Positions 15,721 to 24,130 of a stretch of DNA of 64,000 nucleotides are shown here, in pieces. Each line of letters starts with the position of its first letter. Position 1 is the stretch's first letter. Made by a program: the position numbers and the translations under genes. The notes below the pieces were generated by a model. That model made no database searches and was not told where the DNA came from. It saw only the letters and a program-made list of their open reading frames with translations. Location: the NCBI RefSeq assembly GCF_006716095.1, contig NZ_VFOK01000001.1, forward strand, positions 248,001 through 312,000. The letters run 5' to 3'. The DNA is from Barrientosiimonas humi (GTDB lineage: Bacteria > Actinomycetota > Actinomycetes > Actinomycetales > Dermatophilaceae).

Positions 15721-17169
15721 ATGAACACCTTGCTGCTGGCGCACCTCGCCATCACCGTGATCGGCATCGTGCTGCTGATCGTCTGGCTGCGGATCAACCC
15801 CGTGGTCTCCCTCGTCGTGGGCGCGCTCTACCTCGGCGTCGCCGGCGGGCTGGGTCTCGCCGACTCGGTCACCGCGGTCAACGAGGGCTTCGGCAACCTG
15901 ATGACCGAGGTCGGCCTGATCATCGGCTTCGGAGTCATGATCGGGACCACGCTCTCGGCGACCGGCACCCTGCAACGAGTGGTCGACCGGCTCCTGGAGC
16001 TCTGCGGGCCCAAGCGCTCGCCGTACGTCCTCGGCCTGACCTCGGGGATCATCTTCCCCTCGATCTACTTCGACGTCGCGCTGGTCATCCTCGCGCCGAT
16101 CGCCGGCGCGATCGCCAAGCGCACCGGGCGCAGCATCGCGACGCTGGCCGGCTCGCTGGCCATCGGCCTGGAGGTCGGTCTGCTGATCGTGGTCCCGGGC
16201 GTCGCGGCCATCGCGGTCGCCGGTCCGCTCGGCGTCGACCTCGGCACCGTGCTGCTGTGGGGCGCCCCGCTCGGGGCTCTGCTCATCGTGGTCAGCGTCT
16301 TCCTGCACGACCGGCTGATGCGTCTGGTCTTCAAGCCCGCCACCGACCTCGAGAGCGACTTCGACGACTCGATCTTCGGGACCTTCGACGGCGGGGACGG
16401 CGGTGTCGCCGCCGGTCCGGCAGGCCGCCCCGTCGGTGGCGGGGGTGCGGGCGTGCAGACGCTCGAGGCTCCCGCGGCACTCGACGCGCCGCCCGCGGTC
16501 GACGCCGGCGCGCCGGCCGGCAAGCAGCCGCCGCTCGTCGTCGCGATGCTGCCGGTCATCGTGCCGATCGTGCTCATCCTGGTGAACACGGTGGCCGACA
16601 TCACCGGCCACGAGATCGCAGTGCTCGGGTTCCTCGGCAGCCCCGTGGTGGCCCTGCTGCTCGGCCTGGTCGTCGGGATCGCGCTGGCCGTGCCGGCGGT
16701 CGGGCGCTGCGGCATCGACGACCTGATCACCAAGGGCGCGCAGACGTCCGGCTCGATCCTGCTGTTCACCGGCGTCGCCGGCTCCCTCGGCCAGGTCATC
16801 ACGCAGGTCGGCATCGGCGACATGATCAGCGGGGTCTTCTCCGCCAACGCCTCGATCCCGGTGCTGCTGGCCTGGGCGGTGGCCGCGGTGCTGCGGCTCG
16901 CGCAGGGGTCGGGCTCGGTCGCGGCGATCACCGCCGCGTCGCTGCTCGCGCCGGTCATGGACACCATCACCACGCCGGCGATCCTCATCCTGCTCGCGTC
17001 CGGCGCCGGTGCCGCGTTCGGCGGGCACGTCACCGACAACACCTTCTGGATCTTCAAGCAGCTCCTCGGATTCACCACCAAGGGCACGTTCAAGATCTAC
17101 ACGCTCGCGCAGTCGATCTTCGCCGTGGTCGGCCTCGGCGCGGTCCTGCTCCTGGACGTCGTGGTGTGA
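15721..17169 (+). CDS. GntP-family permease (sugar-acid/gluconate-type transporter)
   Basis: This 482-residue integral membrane protein has about 12 hydrophobic helices. It starts with LLAHLAITVIGIVLLIVWL and ends with YTLAQSIFAVVGLGAVLLLDVVV. GntP-like landmarks include GFGVMIGTTLSATG, FPSIYFDVALVILAPI, RLAQGSGSVAAITAASLLAP and GGHVTDNTFWIFKQLLG. A long Gly/Ala/Pro-rich cytoplasmic loop lies in the middle (about residues 220-270), a little longer than in enterobacterial GntP. The family imports gluconate, related hexonates and other hydroxy acids by proton symport. The neighbouring transketolase suggests a sugar acid that is converted to a ketose or ketose phosphate. Confidence 0.88.
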   Translation: MNTLLLAHLAITVIGIVLLIVWLRINPVVSLVVGALYLGVAGGLGLADSVTAVNEGFGNLMTEVGLIIGFGVMIGTTLSATGTLQRVVDRLLELCGPKRSPYVLGLTSGIIFPSIYFDVALVILAPIAGAIAKRTGRSIATLAGSLAIGLEVGLLIVVPGVAAIAVAGPLGVDLGTVLLWGAPLGALLIVVSVFLHDRLMRLVFKPATDLESDFDDSIFGTFDGGDGGVAAGPAGRPVGGGGAGVQTLEAPAALDAPPAVDAGAPAGKQPPLVVAMLPVIVPIVLILVNTVADITGHEIAVLGFLGSPVVALLLGLVVGIALAVPAVGRCGIDDLITKGAQTSGSILLFTGVAGSLGQVITQVGIGDMISGVFSANASIPVLLAWAVAAVLRLAQGSGSVAAITAASLLAPVMDTITTPAILILLASGAGAAFGGHVTDNTFWIFKQLLGFTTKGTFKIYTLAQSIFAVVGLGAVLLLDVVV

Positions 17170-17232
17170 CGCCACGTGCCTCCCCCCGACCACCCACCAC
17201 AACCGACCCACACCCGACGAGAGGTGACCACG

Positions 17233-18108
17233 ATGACCGAACGGACGACCCTCGCCCGACCGGCGACCGACGACGACCTGGACGCGCGCGTGCAGCACAT
17301 CAAGGAAGCGGCCTTCCGCATCCGGCGCAACGCCCTGGTGCAGGCCGAGGTGCAGGGGCAGGGCTACATCGGGCAGGCGCTCGACGTGGCCGACGTGCTG
17401 GCCGTGCTCTACGCCGACCAGCTGAACCTGCGTCCCGACGACCCCGAGTGGGAGGGCCGTGACCGGTGCCTGCTCTCGATCGGGCACTACGCCCTGGCGC
17501 TGTACGCCGCGCTCGCCGAGGCCGGTGTCATCCCCGAGGCCGAGCTGCAGACGTACGCCTGCGACGACTCCCGGCTCCCGATGTCGGCGATGGCGTCGTA
17601 CACCCCCGGCGTCGAGATCTCCGGCGGCTCGCTCGGCCACGGCCTGACCATCGCGAACGGCATCGCCCTGGGTCTGAAGCGCAAGGGCAACCCCGCCACG
17701 GTCTACAACATCCTGTCCGACGGCGAGCTCGGCGAAGGATCGACCTGGGAGGCCGCCGCCGTGGCGGCCCACCACGGGCTGGACAACCTGATCGCGGTCG
17801 TCGACTTCAACGACCAGCAGGCCGACGGGAAGAGCACCTCGGTGCTGAGCATGGAGCCCGTCGGCGCCAAGTTCGAGGCGTTCGGCTGGGCCGTGCGCCG
17901 GGTCGACGGGCACGACCTGGCCGGGCTGGTGCGCGCCTTCGAGGAGCTGCGTGCGCTGCCCGACGACCGACCCCGCTGCCTGATCGCCGACACCACGCTC
18001 GGCAAGGGCGTCCCCTTCCTCGAGGCGAGGGAGAAGCTGCACTTCATGCAGGTGGCGGCAGACGAATGGGCCAAGGCCCACGACCAGCTGAAGGAGACCT
18101 CGGCATGA
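17233..18108 (+). CDS. Transketolase, N-terminal subunit
   Basis: This 291-residue protein equals the thiamine diphosphate-binding half of transketolase. It contains SIGHYALALYAALAEAG, GGSLGHGLTIANGIALG and the TPP/metal motif SDGELGEGSTWEA with the downstream DFNDQQADG. The ATG at 17233 follows GAGGTG. It overlaps the next gene, the C-terminal half, by 4 bases, a split arrangement used by several sugar-catabolic transketolases such as apulose-4-phosphate transketolase. The donor ketose here is unknown. Confidence 0.92.
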   Translation: MTERTTLARPATDDDLDARVQHIKEAAFRIRRNALVQAEVQGQGYIGQALDVADVLAVLYADQLNLRPDDPEWEGRDRCLLSIGHYALALYAALAEAGVIPEAELQTYACDDSRLPMSAMASYTPGVEISGGSLGHGLTIANGIALGLKRKGNPATVYNILSDGELGEGSTWEAAAVAAHHGLDNLIAVVDFNDQQADGKSTSVLSMEPVGAKFEAFGWAVRRVDGHDLAGLVRAFEELRALPDDRPRCLIADTTLGKGVPFLEAREKLHFMQVAADEWAKAHDQLKETSA

Positions 18109-19127
18109 GCAACACCGCGACCACGACACCCCCGGAGAAGCCGCTCACCTCCGACGCGATGAGCGCGTCGCTGGCCCGGGAGGACCAGCGGGTCACCGCG
18201 GCCCCGCTCGGCCACGCGCTGGTCGAGCTGGCCCAGCGTGACGAGCGAGTCGTCGGCCTGTCGGCCGACCTGGCGAAGTACACCGACCTGCACGTCTTCC
18301 GCGACGCGATGCCGGAGCGCTTCTACCAGATCGGCATGTCCGAGCAGGCGCTGCTCGGGGCCGCGGCCGGCCTCGCGATGGAGGGGTTCGTCCCGTTCGC
18401 CTCCACCTACGCGGTGTTCGCGACGCGACGGGCGTACGACTTCCTGTGCCTCGACATCGCCGAGGCCGGGCTCAACGTCAACATGGTCTGCGCGCTGCCC
18501 GGCCTGACGACAGGTTATGGCCCCTCCCACCAGGCCACCGAGGACATCGCGATCCTGCGGGCGATGCCCGGCCTCACGATCGTCGACCCGTGCGACGCGG
18601 TGGACATCGAGCAGGCGGTGCCACAGCTCGCCGCGCACGACGGACCGACGTACACCCGCATCCTGCGGGGCAAGGTGCCGCGCGTGCTGGACGAGTACGA
18701 CTACACCTTCGAGCTCGGCAAGGCGAAGCTGATCCGCGACGGCGCCGACGTGCTGCTCGTCTCGACCGGGCTGATGACCGAGCGCGCCCTGGAGGCTGCC
18801 CGTGAGCTGGAGGCCGACCGCATCGACGTCGCGGTGCTGCACGTGCCGACCCTCAAGCCGCTCGACGAGGCCACGATCGTGCGCGAGCTGGCCAAGGACC
18901 GACTGGTGCTCACCTGCGAGAACCACACGACGACCGGCGGCCTGTTCGACGCGGTCGCCCACGTGCTCGTGCGCGACGGCATCGCTCGGCAGGTGACGCC
19001 GGTCGGGCTGCCCGACGCGTTCCTCGACGCCGGGGCGCTGCCGACGCTGGCCGACCGCTACGGCGTGAGCACCGCCAAGATCGGCGAGCGGGTGCGCGCG
19101 CTGCTGTCGCGCAGCGGCGGAGGCTGA
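18105..19127 (+). CDS. Transketolase, C-terminal subunit
   Basis: This 340-residue protein equals the pyrimidine-binding and C-terminal domains of transketolase. It has DLAKYTDLHVFRDAMPERFYQIGMSEQALLG, where the glutamate that activates TPP sits in GMSEQ, then FASTYAVFATRRAYDFL and GPSHQATEDIAILRAMPG. The last third (HVPTLKPLDEATIVRELAKD) is the typical Rossmann-like domain. It pairs with the preceding subunit to make an active enzyme. It is the last gene of the operon before the GntR regulator. Confidence 0.92.
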   Translation: MSNTATTTPPEKPLTSDAMSASLAREDQRVTAAPLGHALVELAQRDERVVGLSADLAKYTDLHVFRDAMPERFYQIGMSEQALLGAAAGLAMEGFVPFASTYAVFATRRAYDFLCLDIAEAGLNVNMVCALPGLTTGYGPSHQATEDIAILRAMPGLTIVDPCDAVDIEQAVPQLAAHDGPTYTRILRGKVPRVLDEYDYTFELGKAKLIRDGADVLLVSTGLMTERALEAARELEADRIDVAVLHVPTLKPLDEATIVRELAKDRLVLTCENHTTTGGLFDAVAHVLVRDGIARQVTPVGLPDAFLDAGALPTLADRYGVSTAKIGERVRALLSRSGGG

Positions 19128-19141
19128 CTGTCGACGGTCGA
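19125..19141. promoter_or_regulatory. Operator-like palindrome before the GntR gene
   Basis: TGACTGTCGACGGTCGA matches the palindrome at 14842-14858 in 14 of 17 positions. It overlaps the end of the transketolase gene and lies about 55 bases before the GntR start, suggesting autoregulation. Confidence 0.65.
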
Positions 19142-19195
19142 CCGCGGTTGCTAGGGTCGGTGACCGCGGTCGACTCGGCACGGGAGGAGAGGGCG

Positions 19196-19852
19196 ATGGC
19201 CCAGACGGCGGCCCTGTCGGGACTCCGGAAGACCAACCTGCGCGAGCAGGCGCTGCTCGCGCTGCGGCGCGCGATCAGCACCGGCGAGCTGGCTCCCGGC
19301 ACCCACCTGGTCGAGACCGACCTGTCCGAGCGGCTCGGCATCAGCCGGGGCACCCTGCGCGAGGCCATGCGCCAGCTGCAGCAGGAGGGCATCGTGTCGG
19401 CCGGTCCGCGCGGCCGGCTGTCGGTGCGCACGCTCGACGCCCAGGAGGTCATCGACCTCTTCGCGGTGCGAGCGGCGCTCGAGGCGCTCGCCGCGCAGAC
19501 GCTCAGCACCGCCGACGACAATGACGCCGCGCTCGACCGGCTGCGAGAGTCGGTGCAGACCATGGCCGACCTCACCGGCGTCGACCTCGAGCAGCGCATC
19601 GAGGCCGACCTCGCCTTCCACCTCGAGCTGGTGCGGGTCACCGGCAACGCGAGCCTGCTGCACTCCTGGCAGTCGCTCGAGGGCGCCATCCGCATGTCGT
19701 TCATGTGGGCAGGCCACGACAAGGCCGCCGGCAACATGCGCGTCGACCGGCACCGGGCCATCGTCGACGCCATCGCTGACGGCGACCCCGAGGCCGCCCG
19801 CGCGTGCGTGGTCGAGCACATGCGCGAGGCCGTGGCCAACCTGGTGCAGTGA
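19196..19852 (+). CDS. GntR-family regulator (FadR/FCD subfamily)
   Basis: This 218-residue protein has an N-terminal winged helix (REQALLALRRAISTGELAPGTHL, then LSERLGISRGTLREAMRQLQQEGIV). The C-terminal all-helical FCD ligand-binding domain has its metal-ligand pattern (EADLAFHLELVRVTGN and DRHRAIVDAI with HMREAV). The ATG at 19196 has a GGAGGAGAGGG ribosome site. It follows the transketolase operon in the same direction and shares the paired palindromes, so it is the likely repressor responding to the imported substrate or an intermediate. Confidence 0.88.
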   Translation: MAQTAALSGLRKTNLREQALLALRRAISTGELAPGTHLVETDLSERLGISRGTLREAMRQLQQEGIVSAGPRGRLSVRTLDAQEVIDLFAVRAALEALAAQTLSTADDNDAALDRLRESVQTMADLTGVDLEQRIEADLAFHLELVRVTGNASLLHSWQSLEGAIRMSFMWAGHDKAAGNMRVDRHRAIVDAIADGDPEAARACVVEHMREAVANLVQ

Positions 19853-19887
19853 GCTCGTCCTGCTGAACGGCGCCCGTCGAAAGTCGT

Positions 19888-21372
19888 TCAGTGCGTGGGG
19901 AACCCGAGGTTGACCTGGCTCTCCGACGGCTCCGGCCAGCGGGTCGTCACGACCTTGCGCCGGGTGTAGAAGTTGAACGACTCGGGGCCGTAGATGTGCG
20001 TGTCGCCGAACAGCGACTTCTTCCAGCCGCCGAAGCTGAACGAGCCGATCGGCACGGGGATCGGCACGTTGACCCCGACCATCCCGACCTCGACGTCGAA
20101 CTCGAACTCACGGGCCGTCTTGCCGTCGCGGGTGAAGACCGCGACGCCGTTGGCGTAGTCGTTCGCGTTGATCAGCTCGACCGCCTCGTCGTAGGTGTCG
20201 ACCCGCACGACCGACAGCACCGGACCGAAGATCTCGTCGTCGTAGACCTTCATGCCGGGCTTGACGTGATCCACCAGCGAGACGCCGAGGAAGAACCCGT
20301 CGCCGTCGAACTCGCGCTCGCGCCCGTCGACGACCACGGTGGCTCCCTCGTCCGCGGCGCCACCGACGTACGAACCGACCCGCTGCTGCGCCTCGCGCGT
20401 GATGAGCGGGCCCATCTCCGACGCGGGGTCGGTGCCGTCACCGATGGTGAGCTTGTCCATGCGCTGCCTGATGCGCTCGACCACGTCGTCGGCGACGTCG
20501 CCGACGGCCACGAGCACCGAGATGGCCATGCAGCGCTCGCCGGCGCTGCCGTACGCCGCGGACACCGCGGCGTCGGCGGCCATGTCGAGGTCGGCGTCAG
20601 GCATCACGACCATGTGGTTCTTCGCCCCGCCCAGCGCCTGAACTCGCTTGCCGTTGCTGGCTGCTCGCTCGTAGATCGACGCGGCGATGGGGGTGGAGCC
20701 GACGAACGAGACCGCCTGGATGTCGGGGTGGTCGAGGATCGCGTCGACCGTCTCCTTGTCGCCGTTGACGACGTTGAGCACGCCTGGCGGCAGGCCCGCC
20801 TCGGTGAACAGCTCGGCCAGCCAGACGGCGGCCGAGGGGTCGCGCTCGGACGGCTTGAGGATGACCGTGTTGCCCGCGGCGATCGCCGTCGAGATCATCC
20901 ACAGCGGCACCATCGCGGGGAAGTTGAACGGGGTGATGCACGCGACGACACCGAGCGGCTGGCGCACCTGGTGCACGTCGACACCGGTCGCGACCTGCTC
21001 GGAGAACTCGCCCTTGAGCTGGTGCATCAGGCCGGCGCAGAACTCCACGTTCTCCAGCCCCCGCGCGACCTCGCCCGCCGCGTCGCTCACGACCTTGCCG
21101 TGCTCGCTGGTGATGATCCGCGCGAGCTCGTCGGTGCGCTCCTTGAGCAGGTGACGCATGCGGAACATCACGTCCGCCCGCTTCGCGAGCGGGACCGCCC
21201 GCCACCCGCCGTACGCCTGTGCGGCCGCGCCGACGGCGGCATCCACGTCGGCGGCGCTCGCCAGCGCGACCTGCGAGGCGACCTGACCGGTGGCGGGGTT
21301 GTAGACCGGGCCGGTGCGCTCGCCGCCGGCGACCTTGGCCCCGTCGACGTAGTGACCGATCGTGCTGCTCAT
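19888..21372 (-). CDS. mmsA: CoA-acylating methylmalonate-semialdehyde dehydrogenase
   Basis: The enzyme converts methylmalonate semialdehyde and malonate semialdehyde to propionyl-CoA and acetyl-CoA in valine and inositol breakdown. The 494-residue product shows the aldehyde dehydrogenase fold: FNFPAMVPLWM, the NAD segment FVGSTPIAASIYERA, GGAKNHMVVMPDAD, catalytic Cys in GSAGERCMAIS, and the C-terminal SFGGWKKSLFGD. GERCMA and GGAKNH are typical of the CoA-dependent MmsA group rather than ordinary ALDHs. Its start overlaps the stop of mmsB (ATGA), so the two are translated together. Confidence 0.95.
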   Translation of the reverse strand: MSSTIGHYVDGAKVAGGERTGPVYNPATGQVASQVALASAADVDAAVGAAAQAYGGWRAVPLAKRADVMFRMRHLLKERTDELARIITSEHGKVVSDAAGEVARGLENVEFCAGLMHQLKGEFSEQVATGVDVHQVRQPLGVVACITPFNFPAMVPLWMISTAIAAGNTVILKPSERDPSAAVWLAELFTEAGLPPGVLNVVNGDKETVDAILDHPDIQAVSFVGSTPIAASIYERAASNGKRVQALGGAKNHMVVMPDADLDMAADAAVSAAYGSAGERCMAISVLVAVGDVADDVVERIRQRMDKLTIGDGTDPASEMGPLITREAQQRVGSYVGGAADEGATVVVDGREREFDGDGFFLGVSLVDHVKPGMKVYDDEIFGPVLSVVRVDTYDEAVELINANDYANGVAVFTRDGKTAREFEFDVEVGMVGVNVPIPVPIGSFSFGGWKKSLFGDTHIYGPESFNFYTRRKVVTTRWPEPSESQVNLGFPTH

Positions 21373-22301
21373 GCCTGCTCCTCGGGTCGGGCCGGCAGTC
21401 CGGGTGCCTCGGGGTCGATCTGCCGGATGATGATCGTGCAGTCCTTGTCGCCCTCGCCCTCCTCGAGCGCGCGGCGCAGCTGACCGGCCACCAGCTCGGC
21501 GGCCGGAAGCGAGAGCCCGACCGACGCGGCGCCCGCGAGCGCGAGCCCGGCGTCCTTGGCGGCCAGGTCGGCGCTGAACGTCGCGGCGAAACCGTTGTTC
21601 GATCCGGCGGTGTCGGTGATGCCGGGCACGGGGTACCACGTGCGCATCGCCCACGACTCGCCGGAGGACACGCGCGCGATGTCGTGGAAGACCTTCGCGT
21701 CGAGCCCCAGCCTGCGCGCTAGGACCGCGCCCTCCTGGGCGGCCATCATGCTGATGAACAGCATCATGTTGTTGCAGATCTTCGCGGCCTCGCCCGTGGT
21801 CGGGCCGCCGGTCGGGATCACGTTGCCGGCCATCGGCTCCAGCAGCGGCGTGGCCGCGGCGACGGCGTCGGGCTGGCCGCCGACCATGAAGGTCAGCGTG
21901 CCGGCCTGGGCGCCGCTCATCCCGCCCGAGACGGGTGCGTCGACGAAGGGCAGCCCCTTGGCAGCCGCCGCCTCGTGCAGCCGCGCGCTGGTCTCGACGT
22001 CGATGGTCGAGGAGTCGATCAGCAGGGTGCCCGGCGCGACCAGGTCGATGACCCCGGGGGCGCCCTCCGTGCCGAGATAGGCCGCCGCGGCGTGCTCGCC
22101 CTTGGGCAGCATCGTCACGACCGCCTCGGCGCCCTCGACGGCCTCGGCGGGGGAGCTCGCGGGCGTGACGCCCAGCTGCGCGGCGGCCTCGACCGCGGCG
22201 GGGGACAGGTCGAAGCCTCGGACCTGGTGGCCGGCCCGCACGAGGTTGGCGGACATCGGTCCGCCCATGTTCCCCAGGCCGATGAAGGCGATGTTCGCCA
22301 T
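21369..22301 (-). CDS. mmsB: 3-hydroxyisobutyrate dehydrogenase
   Basis: This 310-residue NAD-dependent beta-hydroxyacid dehydrogenase makes methylmalonate semialdehyde, the substrate of MmsA. It has the N-terminal dinucleotide motif GLGNMGGPMSANL, the family signature DAPVSGGMSGAQAGTL and the catalytic lysine in GEAAKICNNMM, with an interdomain helix after it. Annotated family members are about 295 residues; the extra residues lie at the C-terminus. It is divergent from a LysR-type gene. Confidence 0.93.
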   Translation of the reverse strand: MANIAFIGLGNMGGPMSANLVRAGHQVRGFDLSPAAVEAAAQLGVTPASSPAEAVEGAEAVVTMLPKGEHAAAAYLGTEGAPGVIDLVAPGTLLIDSSTIDVETSARLHEAAAAKGLPFVDAPVSGGMSGAQAGTLTFMVGGQPDAVAAATPLLEPMAGNVIPTGGPTTGEAAKICNNMMLFISMMAAQEGAVLARRLGLDAKVFHDIARVSSGESWAMRTWYPVPGITDTAGSNNGFAATFSADLAAKDAGLALAGAASVGLSLPAAELVAGQLRRALEEGEGDKDCTIIIRQIDPEAPGLPARPEEQA

Positions 22302-22417
22302 GCGCGTCTCCTTCGTCGCGTCGGTGCCCCCGACCGTACGACCGGAGCGGGTGCTGATCAATGCAGACGGACGCGCCGATATCGCACTCCCGCTGTGCGT
22401 TCGTGCACACTCGTGGC

Positions 22418-23272
22418 GTGCCCGCGAACCCCGACGACCTGCTCGTCCTGCTGACCGTCGCCCGGCTCGGCCGGTTCACGGCCGCCGCCGACGTGCTCGG
22501 GGTCAACCACACCACGATCTCGCGGCGAATCGCGTTGCTGGAGAAGGCGATCGGCGGTCGCGTGCTCGTGCAGACGCCGGGCGGCTGGGAGCTGACCGAC
22601 CTGGGGCGCGACCTGCTCGGACCGGCCGAGGCCATCGAGCGCGCGGTCGCCGAGGTGGGGGAGCGGGCGACCGGGCGCGGCCAGCTGCAGGGCGCGGTGC
22701 GCGTCGCCTCGCCCGACGGCTACGCCATCCACTGGCTCGTGCCCGCGGTCACCCGGCTGCAGCGCGACCACCCGCAGCTGGACCTGGAGCTGATCACCGC
22801 GACGCAGCGGGCCCGCGAGGCGCGGTCGGGCGTCGACCTGGAGGTCGTGGTCGGCCGGCCTGCCGTGCGTCGCTCTGCCGCCGAGCACCTGCGCGACTAC
22901 CGGTTGCAGCTCTACGCGACGAAGACGTACCTCGATCGGGCGGGCACGCCCACTGCGCTGGCCGACCTCGGCGAGCACACGCTCGTCTACTACATCGAGT
23001 CCGCGCTGCAGGTCGACGACCTCGACGAGGCCTCCCGGCGATTGCCCGCGCCGCGCTCGTCGCTGCGCTCGACGTCCGTGTTCGCCCACGTCGCAGCGGT
23101 GCTCGCCGACGGCGGCATCGGGCTGTTGCCCGACTTCCTCGCCGAGGAGGAGCCGAGCCTGCTGCGGGTGCTGCCGGACTACTCCTACGAGACGGGCTAC
23201 TGGGCGGTGGTGCGGCGCGAGTCACGCCGCAACCCGGCCGTGCGTGCGGTGCTGGCTGCGCTGCTCGAGTGA
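22418..23272 (+). CDS. LysR-family transcriptional regulator
   Basis: The product has an N-terminal winged helix (DLLVLLTVARLGRFTAAADVL, then HTTISRRIALLEKAIGGRVLV) and a periplasmic-binding-protein-like effector domain, about 284 residues in all. The GTG at 22418 is chosen because the helix-turn-helix begins ten residues later; extending to 22361 adds an atypical Cys/His-rich leader. The divergent position next to mmsB implies control of valine catabolism. The gap of 116 bases between the two starts should hold the LysR site, though I see no decisive T-N11-A palindrome. Confidence 0.88.
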   Translation: MPANPDDLLVLLTVARLGRFTAAADVLGVNHTTISRRIALLEKAIGGRVLVQTPGGWELTDLGRDLLGPAEAIERAVAEVGERATGRGQLQGAVRVASPDGYAIHWLVPAVTRLQRDHPQLDLELITATQRAREARSGVDLEVVVGRPAVRRSAAEHLRDYRLQLYATKTYLDRAGTPTALADLGEHTLVYYIESALQVDDLDEASRRLPAPRSSLRSTSVFAHVAAVLADGGIGLLPDFLAEEEPSLLRVLPDYSYETGYWAVVRRESRRNPAVRAVLAALLE

Positions 23273-23284
23273 TCCCGGCTGGTC

Positions 23285-24028
23285 CTAGGCTCCCGGCCGG
23301 CTCGACCCGTCGGCGCGGTCGCGGGCGGTGCGGCGCTCGGCGGTCTCGCGCTTGGTCTCGTTGACCGCCGCCTCGTAGGACGCGACCAGCGCCGCGATCG
23401 TCAGCGGCTTGAACCGCTCGACCATCGTGCGCAGCTGCTCGGGCGGCAGCCCCGACTCCTTGTACGCCGGCCACACCCGGGTGCGGAACAGCTCGGTGAG
23501 CTCGTCGGCGATGGCGCGGCCGTGCGCGGTGAAGATCTCGTGGGCGGCGACGGCGGCGTCGGCCGGCAGCCCCAGGTCGAGGATCGACACCCCGATCGAC
23601 AGGTGCGCGCCCGCGACCTGGAAGCGGCCGGCGCCAGCAGGTTCGACGATGCCGAGCGTGCGCAGCGTCGCCAGGTCGCTCTTGCCGAGCCGCCGCCCGG
23701 CACGCTCGTCGAGCTCGCTGCGGCTGAGCGTCTCGGGCAGGTCGGACATCCACGGCGCGAGCAGCGTGCGGTGCAGCGCGATCGTCTCGGGCGCGGCATC
23801 GGCCGGGATGCGGGCAAGGTAGCTCTCGATCGCGGCGAGGGTGAACCCGTGCGCCTGCAGCTCGCGCACCAGCTCCAGCCGGGCGAGGTGGTCGACGGTG
23901 TAGTAGGCCGAGCGGCCCCGCCGGATCGGCGCGGGCAGCATGCCGCGCCCGGTGTAGAACCGCACGGTGCGCACCGGCACACCGGAGCGCGTCACCAGCT
24001 CCTCGAGCGTCATCTCCGGCTCCGCCAC
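23285..24028 (-). CDS. MerR-family regulator of the beta-oxidation cluster
   Basis: This 247-residue protein starts with a MerR winged helix (TLEELVTRSGVPVRTVRFYTGRGMLP, then AYYTVDHLARLELVRELQAHGFTLAAI). A long C-terminal region of unrecognised fold follows. It lacks the cysteines of metal-sensing MerR proteins, so it probably senses an organic molecule such as an acyl-CoA. The GTG at 24028 follows GAGGAGG. It is divergent from the thiolase gene, and a 17-bp palindrome lies between them. Confidence 0.85.
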   Translation of the reverse strand: MAEPEMTLEELVTRSGVPVRTVRFYTGRGMLPAPIRRGRSAYYTVDHLARLELVRELQAHGFTLAAIESYLARIPADAAPETIALHRTLLAPWMSDLPETLSRSELDERAGRRLGKSDLATLRTLGIVEPAGAGRFQVAGAHLSIGVSILDLGLPADAAVAAHEIFTAHGRAIADELTELFRTRVWPAYKESGLPPEQLRTMVERFKPLTIAALVASYEAAVNETKRETAERRTARDRADGSSRPGA

Positions 24029-24097
24029 AGCCCACACCTCCTCGTTCGGGGCCGACCCGACCCTATGCGTACGTCCACTTCTTGGACCGAAGCATAG

Positions 24098-24114
24098 TGA
24101 CAGTGACACTGTCA
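24098..24114. promoter_or_regulatory. MerR operator-like palindrome
   Basis: TGACAGTG-A-CACTGTCA is a perfect inverted repeat (8-1-8) located 17 bases before the thiolase start and about 70 before the divergent MerR start. It is the obvious binding site for the regulator of this fatty-acid cluster. Confidence 0.7.
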
Positions 24115-24130
24115 GTGTTAACGTCGTCAC

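Noticed and set aside
15607-18129. 840-codon open frame opposite the GntP and transketolase genes
   Set aside because: Shadow of well-supported genes; product rich in Arg, Asp and Gln repeats with no family features.
22361-22417. Longer N-terminus for the LysR protein
   Set aside because: The extra 19 residues are Cys/His-rich and unlike LysR starts; the GTG at 22418 places the helix-turn-helix at the usual distance.
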